Below, piece by piece: positions 1 to 9,054 of a DNA stretch of 64,000 nt. Position numbers and translations under genes: made by a program. Numbering within the stretch: the first letter of the stretch is position 1; the number at the start of each line of letters is the position of its first letter. The stretch is from assembly GCF_001017435.1 (NCBI RefSeq), contig NZ_CP011371.1, positions 2,046,001-2,110,000 of the forward strand, read 5' to 3'. This DNA comes from Caldimonas brevitalea. GTDB taxonomy: Bacteria > Pseudomonadota > Gammaproteobacteria > Burkholderiales > Burkholderiaceae_C. The notes under the pieces are model-generated. The model was given only the letters and a program-made list of their open reading frames with translations, was not told where the DNA came from and searched no databases.

Positions 1-272
1 ATCCGCCAGGTCTTCATCGCCAGCGTCTGCCCGCCGTGCGACCAGAACCAGACGAAGTACAACGCCAGTACGCCAAACATGAAAGCTTGCAACTCGTGGC
101 GGCCTTGCAGTGCATGGCGCTGCTGCGTCAGCGACGAAAACAGCAAACCGGCCAGCATCACGACGCCGAACAGCAGCACCCCCTCGTAGATGAAACAGGC
201 CAACCGCCGGCGCAGCGGCGGAGCCATGTGCAGCGGGGACGACGGGGTGGGGGCGGGTCCGGACTGGCTCAT
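1..272 (-). CDS. RDD family membrane protein (partial, C-terminus outside window)
   Basis: About 90 N-terminal residues are visible, and the gene runs off the left edge. The ATG at 272 overlaps the TGA of the upstream DUF3106 gene in an ATGA junction, so the two are probably translationally coupled. A positively charged stretch (RRRLACFIYEG) leads into one hydrophobic segment at about residues 27-45 and a second at about 63-77. The arrangement, with the acidic and aromatic residues at the start of the first helix and GGQTLAMKTWR after the second, is typical of RDD-domain proteins. These are small integral membrane proteins of poorly known, possibly transport, function. The position after sigma factor, DUF3619 and DUF3106 matches a gene order I know from Burkholderiales. 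Confidence 0.8.
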   Translation of the reverse strand, partial: MSQSGPAPTPSSPLHMAPPLRRRLACFIYEGVLLFGVVMLAGLLFSSLTQQRHALQGRHELQAFMFGVLALYFVWFWSHGGQTLAMKTWR

Positions 273-1063
273 TTGCGCCGCGCCGGCGCCTCGCCGGTAT
301 CGGTCGCGACACCTTGCGGTCCGACGCGCGGGAGCAGGGTGTTGGCATCGACGAAGTCGGGCGTCGCGGCAATCTTGGGCATGCCCGCCTGCTGATGCCA
401 CGGCGGCGCGGGCCGCTTCTTGATGGAGGTGGTGGTGGCGCCGGGGCGGGCCTGCAACATCACCGGGGACAACGGCACCGTGGCCGGTCCCGTAGCAGCC
501 GGCGGCTTGGTCTTGTCCGCTGCCGCGGCCTTCACCGGCTTGCCGCCGGCGGTCTTGCCCGCGGGGCCGCCCTGCGCCTTACGCGCCAGCTTCAGGCGCT
601 CTTCCTCGCTGAGCGCCTGGTAGGCCGCCCAGCGGTCGCGCCGTTCTTCGGCCGACGACAGGTCTTTCGCGTCACGGTAGTTCACCCGGGCCGTGCGCCG
701 CTGTTCGGGCGACAAACGTACCCATTCGGTCATGCGCTCCTGCAAGCGCGCTTGTTCGCTCGGGCTCAAAGAGGGAAACCGCGACGCGATGCCCATCCAC
801 TTCTGTTTGCGGGGTGCGTCGATGCCGGCCCACTCGCGCTGGAGCGGGCGCAAGGCCGATTGTTGCGCCGGGCTGAGTTCCGACCACGACGGCCCGCCGG
901 CACGCGGTGCCGTCGCCGCCGGTACCGCGCGCTGGCCTTCGGCCTGTCCGCCGGGAGGCGCCGCGCTCGCCGTCATGCCGGCCATCAGGCAGGCGACCGC
1001 CACTGCCAGGCCTCGCCGGCGGCGGGTCACCCAGCGCCGCCGCCCGTGGGCAGGGTGGTTCAT
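269..1063 (-). CDS. DUF3106 domain-containing exported protein
   Basis: A 264-residue protein of unknown function. It starts with an Arg-rich n-region and a hydrophobic stretch (LAVAVACLMAGMTASA), which looks like a signal peptide with cleavage near AAP. Residues about 55-150 form a charged helical region with repeated SP-x-EQ-R elements (LSPSEQARL, LSPEQRR, LSEEERL), characteristic of DUF3106. The rest is Pro/Ala/Lys-rich and low in complexity. The start overlaps the DUF3619 stop (1060-1063) and the stop overlaps the RDD start, so it is the third gene of a four-gene operon led by a sigma factor. A role as periplasmic sensor for that sigma factor is possible but is inference from position only. 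Confidence 0.8.
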   Translation of the reverse strand: MNHPAHGRRRWVTRRRRGLAVAVACLMAGMTASAAPPGGQAEGQRAVPAATAPRAGGPSWSELSPAQQSALRPLQREWAGIDAPRKQKWMGIASRFPSLSPSEQARLQERMTEWVRLSPEQRRTARVNYRDAKDLSSAEERRDRWAAYQALSEEERLKLARKAQGGPAGKTAGGKPVKAAAADKTKPPAATGPATVPLSPVMLQARPGATTTSIKKRPAPPWHQQAGMPKIAATPDFVDANTLLPRVGPQGVATDTGEAPARRK

Positions 1064-1515
1064 GGCTGCCGGTCCCGCAGGAACTCGGCGAACCCGGGAT
1101 CGGTATAGGCCGCCGGCGGCAGGTCATCGGCCAGCAGGGCGGAATCGATGTCGGCGGCTTCTTCTGCCTGCTGCTCGTCATGCAGCTGTTCGATCAGGAA
1201 CAGCCCGGCGAGCAGCAGCACCAGCGGCAACAGCGACGCGATCGACCACCACCACGGCTTGTGAGCGTCTTTCCCAGGGCCGCCCAGCGCAGCCGCATGG
1301 CCCACACGCACCAGCGCCGGCGCCTGCGCGGCAGCGGTGGCGGGTTGTTGCTTGCGGCGGGCAAGCGCCTGCTCGCGTGCGAAACGCAGGCGCTCGCTCA
1401 CGTCGGCGGGCAGGTCCTGCGCGGACAGGGACAAGCTGGCCCCAATGCGGTGCGCAAAACGCGCTTCCAGGGCCTCGAGTTCGGCGTCTTCCAGGGCGGT
1501 GGTGTTTGACTTCAT
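1060..1515 (-). CDS. DUF3619 family protein, single-span membrane protein
   Basis: A 151-residue protein. The N-terminal half is a soluble, charged region (RFAHRIGASLSLSAQDLP) ending in basic residues. One strong transmembrane segment (SLLPLVLLLAGLFLIEQL) lies at about residues 93-113, and a short acidic tail with DxDSALLADDLPPAAYxDPGF follows. This composition matches DUF3619, a family found beside ECF sigma factors in Burkholderiales. It overlaps the sigma factor gene by 4 bp and the DUF3106 gene by 4 bp. A cytoplasmic helical domain, one membrane span and direct coupling to a sigma gene make it a candidate anti-sigma factor. I see no zinc-binding HxxxCxxC motif of the ZAS type, so this is inference. 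Confidence 0.8.
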   Translation of the reverse strand: MKSNTTALEDAELEALEARFAHRIGASLSLSAQDLPADVSERLRFAREQALARRKQQPATAAAQAPALVRVGHAAALGGPGKDAHKPWWWSIASLLPLVLLLAGLFLIEQLHDEQQAEEAADIDSALLADDLPPAAYTDPGFAEFLRDRQP

Positions 1516-2078
1516 GGCGCAATTCCCTTTGCCTTGAGGGCGCGGGCCAGGGCGGAAACGGCTCTCGAGCAGTGGGTCTTCACACTGCCTTCCGAACAGC
1601 CCATGACAGCAGCTGTTTCGGATACATCGAGTTCCTCCCAGTAACGCATCAAAAAGGCTTCCCGTTGACGCGTCGGCAGCTTCCCGACTTCGACTTCGAT
1701 CGCTTGCAGGATCTGGGCCCGGGCGACCGAGTCGGCCGCACTTTCGGTGCCGCTTGACTGATCGAGCGCCTCCAGCGTTTCCAGCAGGTCGAAGTCACCG
1801 TCCGGATCACCCGACTCGAACGACTGAAAACTCTGCATCACCGCGTTGCGCACCTTCTGGCGGCGAAACCAGTCGGTCGTCGCGTTCGACAGGATGCGCT
1901 GGAACAGCAGCGGCAATTCCGCGGGGCTACGGTCCCCGTACTTCTCGGCCAGGCGGATCATGGAGTCCTGGACGATGTCGAGGGCGGCGTCGGTGTCGCG
2001 CACGGCGAACAGCGTGCGCTTGAAGGCCCGCTTCTCGACGCCCTTGAGGAATTCGGTGAGTTCTGATTCGCTGGCCAA
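1512..2078 (-). CDS. ECF-type RNA polymerase sigma factor
   Basis: A 188-residue sigma-70 family protein. Region 2 is seen in residues about 10-80 (AALDIVQDSMIRLAEKY, then LFQRILSNATTDWFRRQK, a typical DNA-melting and -10 recognition segment). Region 4 is seen at about 125-180 (LPTRQREAFLMRYWEELD followed by a helix-turn-helix with MGCSEGSVKTHCSRA). The predicted start is a TTG at 2078, because an in-frame stop lies only 15 bases upstream and the next ATG would delete part of region 2. It is the first gene of an overlapping operon with DUF3619, DUF3106 and RDD genes. Target promoters cannot be derived from this window. Confidence 0.88.
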   Translation of the reverse strand: MASESELTEFLKGVEKRAFKRTLFAVRDTDAALDIVQDSMIRLAEKYGDRSPAELPLLFQRILSNATTDWFRRQKVRNAVMQSFQSFESGDPDGDFDLLETLEALDQSSGTESAADSVARAQILQAIEVEVGKLPTRQREAFLMRYWEELDVSETAAVMGCSEGSVKTHCSRAVSALARALKAKGIAP

Positions 2079-2507
2079 GGGGCGGGAGCGCTAGCGCAGG
2101 AAAACGGGGGACTCGCCCGGGCTCACGCAGGGCGCCCGCAGCAGGGCAGCCTGGCCACACCCGGCACGGCGCGAGGCGCCCGCCGAAGGCGGCGCCTGTA
2201 CGCGGGCAGGGGCTCGGGTGATGAGGACGCGACGTCTTTGCACTATCAGCGACTGGGAATGAGACGAAAAATTATCGCATTGATGGGAAACGCGTCCTAA
2301 AACGGCGGCGCACCGGGCACGAGAACGCCAAAGTGCGATAATGCCGGCTTGCAAAACACACGGGTCTCAACTCGGACGCCCGACCCGGGCCTCCTCGTTC
2401 ATGACCGCGCAGGCTCCAAATCCGCCTCACGAGGGCGAGTTCACTTCGGTGAACGTAGAGGAGGGGCACCGATCGTTTTTCGTTAGAGAAATTCAGAAAG
2501 GTTCTTA
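2079..2507. promoter_or_regulatory. Divergent intergenic region between sigma operon and ilvB
   Basis: This 429-base gap should hold the promoters for both the sigma-factor operon (leftward) and ilvB (rightward). I see no convincing -35/-10 pair. A GATAAT hexamer lies at 2337-2342 without a good -35. The last 108 bases contain a possible small open frame and a stable hairpin, listed separately. Confidence 0.4.
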
Positions 2508-2508
2508 A
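2401..2508 (+). other. Possible 35-codon upstream reading frame in the ilvB leader
   Basis: An ATG at 2401 opens a frame of 35 codons whose TAA (2506-2508) overlaps the ilvB ATG (2508-2510) as TAATG. Such a junction could couple translation. The peptide is not enriched in Ile, Leu or Val, so it is not a classic attenuator leader. No Shine-Dalgarno sequence precedes it. It may be chance. Confidence 0.25.
2439..2454 (+). promoter_or_regulatory. Stable UUCG-tetraloop hairpin in the ilvB leader
   Basis: GTTCAC at 2439-2444 and GTGAAC at 2449-2454 form a 6-bp stem closed by a C(UUCG)G tetraloop, one of the most stable RNA loops. It lies about 50 bases before the ilvB start. The same GTTCAC/GTGAAC hexamers recur in the ilvC leader. 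Confidence 0.4.
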
Positions 2509-4298
2509 TGGACATGTCTGCCGCGGACCACAAGCGCGCCGCCGCTTCGGACGGCAAAGCCTCCCCGCACAACACCCATTCCCCTGAGGAGCTGAACGGC
2601 TCCGACATCCTGGTGCGTTGCCTCCAGGCCGAGGGCGTCAAGTACATCTGGGGCTACCCCGGAGGTGCCGTCCTCTATATCTACGACGCACTCTATAAGC
2701 AGCAGACCATCGAGCATGTGCTGGTGCGCCACGAGCAGGCCGCGGTACACGCCGCCGACGGTTATGCGCGCGCCACCGGCGAGGTCGGCGTGGCCCTGGT
2801 GACGTCCGGGCCCGGTGTGACGAACGCCATCACCGGCATCGCGACCGCCTACATGGACTCGATCCCGATGGTCATCGTCACCGGTCAGGTGCCGACGCCG
2901 GCCATCGGCCTCGACGCCTTCCAGGAGTGCGACACGGTTGGCATCACGCGGCCCATCGTCAAGCACAACTTCCTGGTGAAGGACGTGCGCGAGCTGGCCA
3001 AGACGATGAAGAAGGCCTTCCACATCGCCCGTACCGGCCGTCCCGGCCCGGTGGTGGTCGACATCCCGAAGGACGTGTCGCTCAAGGTCACCGCGTTCGA
3101 GTATCCCGACAGCGTCGAGATGCGCTCCTACAACCCGGTGCGCAAAGGCCATGGCGGCCAGATCCGCAAGGCGGTACAGCTGTTGATGAGCGCCAAGCGG
3201 CCCTATATCTACACCGGCGGCGGCGTCATCCTCGGCAACGCCTCGGCGGAGTTGCGCGAGCTGGTCGACCTGCTCGGCTACCCCTGCACCAACACGCTGA
3301 TGGGCCTGGGCGCCTACCCGTCCAGCGATCCGAAGTTCCTCGGCATGCTGGGCATGCACGGCACCTACGAAGCGAACATGACGATGCAGAACTGCGACGT
3401 CCTGCTCGCCGTCGGTGCCCGCTTCGACGACCGTGTCATCGGCAACCCGCGCCATTTCGCGTCGGTCGAGCGCAAGATCATTCACGTCGACATCGACCCG
3501 TCGTCGATCTCCAAGCGTGTCAAGGTCGACATTCCGATCGTCGGCGACGTCAAGGACGTGCTGCAGGAGCTGATCGCGCAGATCCGCGAGCAGCAAAGCC
3601 GCCCCGACGTGCAATCGCTGTCGAGCTGGTGGGGCCAGATCAACGAGTGGCGCAAGCGCGAGTGCCTGAGCTACAAGCGCTCCAACGAGGTCATCAAGCC
3701 CCAGCAGGTGGTCGAGACCCTGTGGGAGCTGACCAAAGACCGCGAAACCTACATCACGTCGGACGTCGGCCAGCACCAGATGTGGGCGGCCCAGTTCTAC
3801 CGCTTCGACGAGCCGCGCCGCTGGATCAATTCCGGCGGCCTGGGCACGATGGGCGTGGGCCTGCCCTATGCCATGGGCATCAAGCTCGCCAAGCCCGATG
3901 CGGAGGTGTTCTGCATCACCGGCGAAGGCTCGATCCAGATGTGCATCCAGGAGCTGTCGACCTGCCAGCAGTACCAGACGCCGGTGAAGATCGTCTCGCT
4001 GAACAACGGCTACCTGGGCATGGTGCGCCAGTGGCAGCAGCTCGATTACGGCGGCCGCTATTCGCACAGCTACATGGACGCGCTGCCCAACTTCGTCAAG
4101 CTGGCCGAGGCCTATGGCCACGTTGGCCTGCTGGTCGAGCGGCCTTCCGACGTCGAGCCGGCGCTGCGCGAAGCCATGAAGCTGAAGGACCGCACCGTCT
4201 TCCTCGATGTCCGCACCGACCCGACCGAAAACGTCTGGCCGATGGTGCAGGCAGGCAAGGGCATCACCGAAATGCTGCTGGGGTCCGAAGACCTGTGA
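2508..4298 (+). CDS. ilvB: Acetolactate synthase, large catalytic subunit
   Basis: A 596-residue thiamine diphosphate enzyme. It condenses two pyruvates to acetolactate, or pyruvate with 2-oxobutyrate, the first common step of valine, leucine and isoleucine synthesis. The N-terminal TPP domain begins near residue 30 (GSDILVRCLQ) with the catalytic Glu76 in VLVRHEQAAVHAADG. A central FAD-binding domain follows. The C-terminal cofactor domain has ITGEGSIQM and the asparagines of SLNNGYLGMV. The ATG at 2508 is preceded by AGAAAGG at suitable spacing. The first 25 or so residues are a polar extension common in Burkholderiales homologues. It works with the regulatory subunit encoded 165 bases downstream. 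Confidence 0.97.
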   Translation: MDMSAADHKRAAASDGKASPHNTHSPEELNGSDILVRCLQAEGVKYIWGYPGGAVLYIYDALYKQQTIEHVLVRHEQAAVHAADGYARATGEVGVALVTSGPGVTNAITGIATAYMDSIPMVIVTGQVPTPAIGLDAFQECDTVGITRPIVKHNFLVKDVRELAKTMKKAFHIARTGRPGPVVVDIPKDVSLKVTAFEYPDSVEMRSYNPVRKGHGGQIRKAVQLLMSAKRPYIYTGGGVILGNASAELRELVDLLGYPCTNTLMGLGAYPSSDPKFLGMLGMHGTYEANMTMQNCDVLLAVGARFDDRVIGNPRHFASVERKIIHVDIDPSSISKRVKVDIPIVGDVKDVLQELIAQIREQQSRPDVQSLSSWWGQINEWRKRECLSYKRSNEVIKPQQVVETLWELTKDRETYITSDVGQHQMWAAQFYRFDEPRRWINSGGLGTMGVGLPYAMGIKLAKPDAEVFCITGEGSIQMCIQELSTCQQYQTPVKIVSLNNGYLGMVRQWQQLDYGGRYSHSYMDALPNFVKLAEAYGHVGLLVERPSDVEPALREAMKLKDRTVFLDVRTDPTENVWPMVQAGKGITEMLLGSEDL

Positions 4299-4463
4299 GG
4301 TGAATGAGAGGCCGGCAAGGGCGCTGCCGTTACCGCGGGGCGTCAGGCGCCGGCCCTCCCACCGCACCGGCTCGGGCTGGAACAAACCACTTTTCGATCG
4401 GACAGCGTGCCAAGGGCCGCCGGTTACCGCCGTCGGCCTGAAGAGTACGAACCACGACGACTT
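4299..4463 (+). promoter_or_regulatory. ilvB-ilvH spacer with a long stem
   Basis: The 165-base gap between two genes whose products form one enzyme is long for an operon. GAGGCCGGC at 4308-4316 pairs with GCCGGCCCTC at 4349-4358 apart from one bulged C, giving a strong stem around a GC-rich loop. I recall that conserved RNA motifs have been proposed upstream of acetolactate synthase genes in proteobacteria; whether this is one needs a covariance search. No T-run follows, so it is not an ordinary terminator. Confidence 0.3.
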
Positions 4464-4955
4464 ATGAAACACATCATTGCAGTGCTGCTGGAGAACGAGG
4501 CCGGCGCCCTCTCCCGCGTGGTAGGCCTGTTTTCGGCCCGCGGCTACAACATCGAAAGCTTGACGGTCGCCCCGACCGAAGACCCCTCGCTGTCGCGCAT
4601 GACCATCGTCACGAGCGGCTCCGAAGACGTCATCGAGCAGATCACCAAGCACCTCAACCGGCTGATCGAGGTGGTCAAGGTGGTCGACCTGACCGAAGGC
4701 AGCTACACCGAGCGTGAGCTGATGCTCATCAAGGTGCGGGCGGTCGGCAAGGAGCGCGAAGAGATGAAGCGCATGGCCGACATCTTCCGCGGTCGCATCA
4801 TCGACGTGACCGAGAAGACCTACACCATCGAGCTCACCGGCGACACGAGCAAGCTCGACGCCTTCATCGAGGCGATCGACCGCGCCGCCATCCTCGAGAC
4901 CGTGCGCACCGGTGCCAGCGGCATCGGCCGCGGCGAGCGCATCCTGCGTGTGTGA
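4464..4955 (+). CDS. ilvH: Acetolactate synthase, small regulatory subunit
   Basis: A 163-residue regulatory subunit that activates the catalytic subunit and confers feedback inhibition by valine. The N-terminal ACT domain is clear: HIIAVLLENEAGALSRVVGL with the typical valine-binding region, then RGYNIESLTVAPTED. The C-terminal half (ELMLIKVRAV to GASGIGRGERILRV) is the small-subunit C-terminal domain. The ATG at 4464 was chosen because the conserved sequence starts exactly there; an ATG 57 bases upstream would add a non-conserved Arg-rich stretch. Confidence 0.97.
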   Translation: MKHIIAVLLENEAGALSRVVGLFSARGYNIESLTVAPTEDPSLSRMTIVTSGSEDVIEQITKHLNRLIEVVKVVDLTEGSYTERELMLIKVRAVGKEREEMKRMADIFRGRIIDVTEKTYTIELTGDTSKLDAFIEAIDRAAILETVRTGASGIGRGERILRV

Positions 4956-4984
4956 GCCGCAGCAGAACCGAAACAACGAAGACC

Positions 4985-6117
<1,133 letters not shown>

Positions 6118-6149
6118 TCGTCGCAAGCAAGCCAGCCCCAGCTGTACGA

Positions 6150-6175
6150 GCCGCGAGGATTCCTCGCGGCTTTTT
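6150..6175 (+). terminator. Intrinsic terminator after ilvC
   Basis: GCCGCGAGGA (6150-6159) pairs with TCCTCGCGGC (6161-6170) and is followed by TTTTT (6171-6175). Confidence 0.85.
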
Positions 6176-6321
6176 CATCTGGGGCTGTTGTATTCTCGCC
6201 CCATGCAGTGCCCACACCTCCCGCCGCGTCCGACGTGGCGCCAGGCACCGCACGGGGCACCCCGCAGCGGTCCTCGCTGCGTGCCTGCTTGCCTCCTTCG
6301 CGACGTTCCGACCCCGTAGAC

Positions 6322-7152
6322 ATGAACCATTTGCATGACCCCGATGACCTGCCAGCGGCCGAGGTCGTCGCGCGCCCGCGCCGCAAGGGGATCTACATCC
6401 TGCCCAACCTGTTCACGCTGGCCGCGCTGTTCGGCGGCTTCTATGCCGTGGTGATGGCGATGAACGGTCGCTTCGACCTGGCCGCCATCGGCGTGTTCTG
6501 CGCGATGGTGCTCGACAGCCTCGACGGCCGGGTGGCGCGCATGACCAACACGCAGAGCACCTTCGGCGAGCAGATGGACAGCCTGTCCGACATGGTGTCC
6601 TTCGGCGCGGCACCGGCGCTGATCGTTTATGAGTGGGCACTGCAGGGCCTGGGCAAGCTGGGCTGGATCGCCGCCTTCGTCTACTGTGCCGGCGCGGCGC
6701 TGCGGCTGGCTCGCTTCAACACCAACATTGCCGTCGTCGACAAGCGCTTTTTCCAGGGGCTGCCCAGCCCGGCGGCCGCCGCGATGGTCACCGGCCTGAT
6801 CTGGGTGATGGACGACCTCGGCTTCAAGGACGTCGCGCTGAACGAGCCCTGGCTCAAGTGGACCGCTTTCGGCCTCACGCTGTATGCCGGTCTGACGATG
6901 GTCACCAATGCGCCGTTCTACAGTTTCAAGGATGTCAGCTTCCGGCGCTCGGTGCCGTTCATCGTGATCGTGGCGATCGCCTTGTCGTTCGCCGTGATTT
7001 CCTACCACCCGCCGCTGGTGTTGTTCGCGGTGTTCCTCGCTTACGGCTTTTCCGGCTATGCGGTCTATTTCATCAAGAAGGCCAAGGGCAAGCCGGTCAG
7101 CGTGATCGCGGTGTCGACCGACGAGCCGGACGAGAAGGGCTTGCATCAATGA
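6322..7152 (+). CDS. pssA: CDP-diacylglycerol-serine O-phosphatidyltransferase
   Basis: A 276-residue integral membrane enzyme that makes phosphatidylserine from CDP-diacylglycerol and serine, the precursor of phosphatidylethanolamine. The CDP-alcohol phosphatidyltransferase signature is complete: D-SLDG-RVAR, then G-EQMDSLSD, at about residues 70-96. Several hydrophobic helices follow, and the C-terminus is a short charged tail. The ATG at 6322 (MNHLHDP) is preferred over in-frame starts further left because homologues begin with a short polar segment before GIYILPNLFTLAALF. In many Burkholderiales a psd gene sits between ilvC and pssA; none is present here. Confidence 0.95.
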   Translation: MNHLHDPDDLPAAEVVARPRRKGIYILPNLFTLAALFGGFYAVVMAMNGRFDLAAIGVFCAMVLDSLDGRVARMTNTQSTFGEQMDSLSDMVSFGAAPALIVYEWALQGLGKLGWIAAFVYCAGAALRLARFNTNIAVVDKRFFQGLPSPAAAAMVTGLIWVMDDLGFKDVALNEPWLKWTAFGLTLYAGLTMVTNAPFYSFKDVSFRRSVPFIVIVAIALSFAVISYHPPLVLFAVFLAYGFSGYAVYFIKKAKGKPVSVIAVSTDEPDEKGLHQ

Positions 7153-7178
7153 GGTGCGCGGCTGGCACGGCCTCGTGA

Positions 7179-7184
7179 TATATT
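7179..7184 (+). promoter_or_regulatory. Putative -10 element for the leuA leader
   Basis: TATATT lies 7 bases before the leader peptide ATG. No good -35 is visible. If this is the -10, transcription starts at or next to the ATG, so the leader message would be leaderless. Confidence 0.35.
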
Positions 7185-7191
7185 GACCCTC

Positions 7192-7251
7192 ATGACGACG
7201 CGCCTCGCCCCCCACACGCTACTGCCTCTAGCAGTGTCACGGGCACGCTGA
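7192..7251 (+). CDS. leuL: leuA leader peptide (attenuator peptide)
   Basis: A 19-residue frame, MTTRLAPHTLLPLAVSRAR. It contains four Leu codons, two of which are CTA, a codon very rare in this GC-rich genome. A terminator hairpin starts 28 bases after its stop, and leuA follows. This is the classic layout of transcription attenuation by leucyl-tRNA supply: a ribosome stalled at the CTA codons would prevent the terminator from forming. There is no Shine-Dalgarno sequence. The tRNA-Leu(TAG) that reads CTA is encoded at 39134. Confidence 0.6.
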   Translation: MTTRLAPHTLLPLAVSRAR

Positions 7252-7278
7252 TGGCTCACGTCTAAGAGTTTTCTCGTC

Positions 7279-7321
7279 AACGGCCCGCCAGCTACAACGC
7301 TCGCGGGCCGTTTTTGTTTTT
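7279..7321 (+). terminator. Attenuator terminator upstream of leuA
   Basis: ACGGCCCGC (7280-7288) pairs with GCGGGCCGT (7303-7311), extended by an A-T pair. The T-rich tract TTTTTGTTTTT follows. It lies between the leucine leader peptide and leuA. Confidence 0.8.
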
Positions 7322-7392
7322 GCGCATCGCTGCGCTGTGTACCGGTTGGTTCGCGCGGAACGCGGCAACACCACACACCCACGGAGTCCACC

Positions 7393-8934
7393 ATGGCCGA
7401 CAAGCTGATCATTTTCGACACGACCCTGCGTGACGGCGAGCAATCGCCCGGCGCCTCGATGACGAAAGACGAAAAGCTGCGCATCGCGCGCCAACTCGAG
7501 CGGCTGCGTGTGGACGTCATCGAGGCCGGCTTCGCCGCCTCGTCCAATGGCGATTTCGACGCGGTGAAGGCGATCGCCGACGTCGTGAAAGACTCCACCG
7601 TCTGCTCGCTCGCCCGCGCCAACGACCGCGACATCTCGCGTGCCGCCGAAGCGCTGAAGGGGGCCGCGTCGGCCCGCATCCACACCTTCATCGCGACCAG
7701 CGCGCTGCACATGGAGAAAAAGCTGCGCATGACGCCTGACCAGGTGTACGAGCAGGCGCGGCAGGCGGTGCGGTTCGCCCGCAACCTCACCGGCGACGTC
7801 GAGTTCTCCCCCGAGGACGGCTACCGCTCCGAGATCGACTTCCTGTGCCGCGTCCTGGAAGCGGTGATCGCCGAGGGCGCCACCACGATCAACATTCCCG
7901 ACACCGTCGGCTATGCGGTGCCGGAGCTGTACGGCAACTTCATCAAGACCCTGCGCGAGCGCATCCCCAATTCCGACAAAGCCGTCTGGTCCGTGCACTG
8001 CCACAACGACCTCGGCATGGCCGTCGCCAACTCGCTGGCGGGCGTCCAGATCGGCGGTGCGCGGCAGGTCGAGTGCACCATCAACGGCCTGGGTGAGCGG
8101 GCCGGCAACTGCTCGCTGGAAGAGGTGGTGATGGCGGTGCGCACCCGCCGCGACTACTTCGGCCTCGAACTCGGCATCGACACCTCGCAGATCGTGCCGG
8201 CCTCGCGCCTGGTCTCGCAGACCACCGGTTTCGTGGTGCAGCCCAACAAGGCCGTGGTCGGCGCCAACGCCTTCGCCCATGCCTCGGGCATCCACCAGGA
8301 CGGCGTGCTCAAGGCGCGCGACACCTACGAAATCATGCGGGCCGAAGACGTGGGCTGGTCGGCCAACAAGATCGTGCTGGGCAAGTTGTCCGGCCGCAAT
8401 GCGTTCAAACAGCGCCTGCAGGAGCTCGGCGTCGAACTCGAGTCGGAGGCCGAAGTGAATGCTGCCTTCGCTCGCTTCAAAGACCTGGCGGACCGCAAGA
8501 GCGACATCTTCGACGAAGACATCATCGCGCTGGTCAGCGACGAGAGCGTCACCAGCGAGCAGGAGCACTACCGGCTGCTGGCGCTGTCGCAGCGGTCCGA
8601 AATGGGCGAACGGCCGCACGCCCGGGTGGTCTTCGCCGTCGGCGAACAAGAGTTCGCGGCCGAGAGCGACGGCAACGGCCCGGTAGATGCCAGTTTGAAG
8701 GCGATCGAATCCAAGGTGAAAAGTGGTGCCGAAATGTTGCTGTATTCGGTCAATGCGATTACCTCGGGAAGTACAGAATCTCAAGGTGAAGTCACGGTAC
8801 GCCTTCAGTTGGGCGGCAGAGTGGTGAACGGCGTGGGGGCTGACCCTGACATCGTCGTTGCCTCGGCAAAGGCCTATTTGGCCGCGCTGAACAAGCTGCA
8901 CAGCAAGGCAGAACGCGTGGCGGCGCAGGGCTGA
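7393..8934 (+). CDS. leuA: 2-isopropylmalate synthase
   Basis: A 513-residue enzyme that condenses acetyl-CoA with 2-oxoisovalerate, the first committed step of leucine synthesis. The DRE-TIM metallolyase barrel starts with [14 protein letters not shown], and the metal-binding HxH is in [25 protein letters not shown] and GIHQDGVLK elements are present. The C-terminal regulatory LeuA dimer domain (about residues 385-505) gives leucine feedback control. CACGGAG precedes the ATG at good spacing. Expression is probably also controlled by the leader peptide and attenuator just upstream. Confidence 0.97.
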   Translation: MADKLIIFDTTLRDGEQSPGASMTKDEKLRIARQLERLRVDVIEAGFAASSNGDFDAVKAIADVVKDSTVCSLARANDRDISRAAEALKGAASARIHTFIATSALHMEKKLRMTPDQVYEQARQAVRFARNLTGDVEFSPEDGYRSEIDFLCRVLEAVIAEGATTINIPDTVGYAVPELYGNFIKTLRERIPNSDKAVWSVHCHNDLGMAVANSLAGVQIGGARQVECTINGLGERAGNCSLEEVVMAVRTRRDYFGLELGIDTSQIVPASRLVSQTTGFVVQPNKAVVGANAFAHASGIHQDGVLKARDTYEIMRAEDVGWSANKIVLGKLSGRNAFKQRLQELGVELESEAEVNAAFARFKDLADRKSDIFDEDIIALVSDESVTSEQEHYRLLALSQRSEMGERPHARVVFAVGEQEFAAESDGNGPVDASLKAIESKVKSGAEMLLYSVNAITSGSTESQGEVTVRLQLGGRVVNGVGADPDIVVASAKAYLAALNKLHSKAERVAAQG

Positions 8935-8998
8935 GACCCGAGCGTCGTTCGCACCGGGCTTAGTTGTGACTTTAGGAACAGCGCGTAAGCTTTTGATG

Positions 8999-9027
8999 TT
9001 GCGCAGCTTTTTCTGATCCCCTACACT
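8999..9027 (+). promoter_or_regulatory. Predicted sigma-70 promoter for the D,D-peptidase gene
   Basis: TTGCGC (8999-9004) and TACACT (9022-9027) are separated by 17 bases. The start codon at 9055 lies 27 bases after the -10. Confidence 0.6.
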
Positions 9028-9054
9028 CGATTGGCCTGGCTGTTGGAGGTTGCC

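Noticed and set aside
7162..7178. Possible sigma-54 promoter (TGGCACGG) before leuL
   Set aside because: The -24-like part fits, but the -12 GC element is absent at the required distance.
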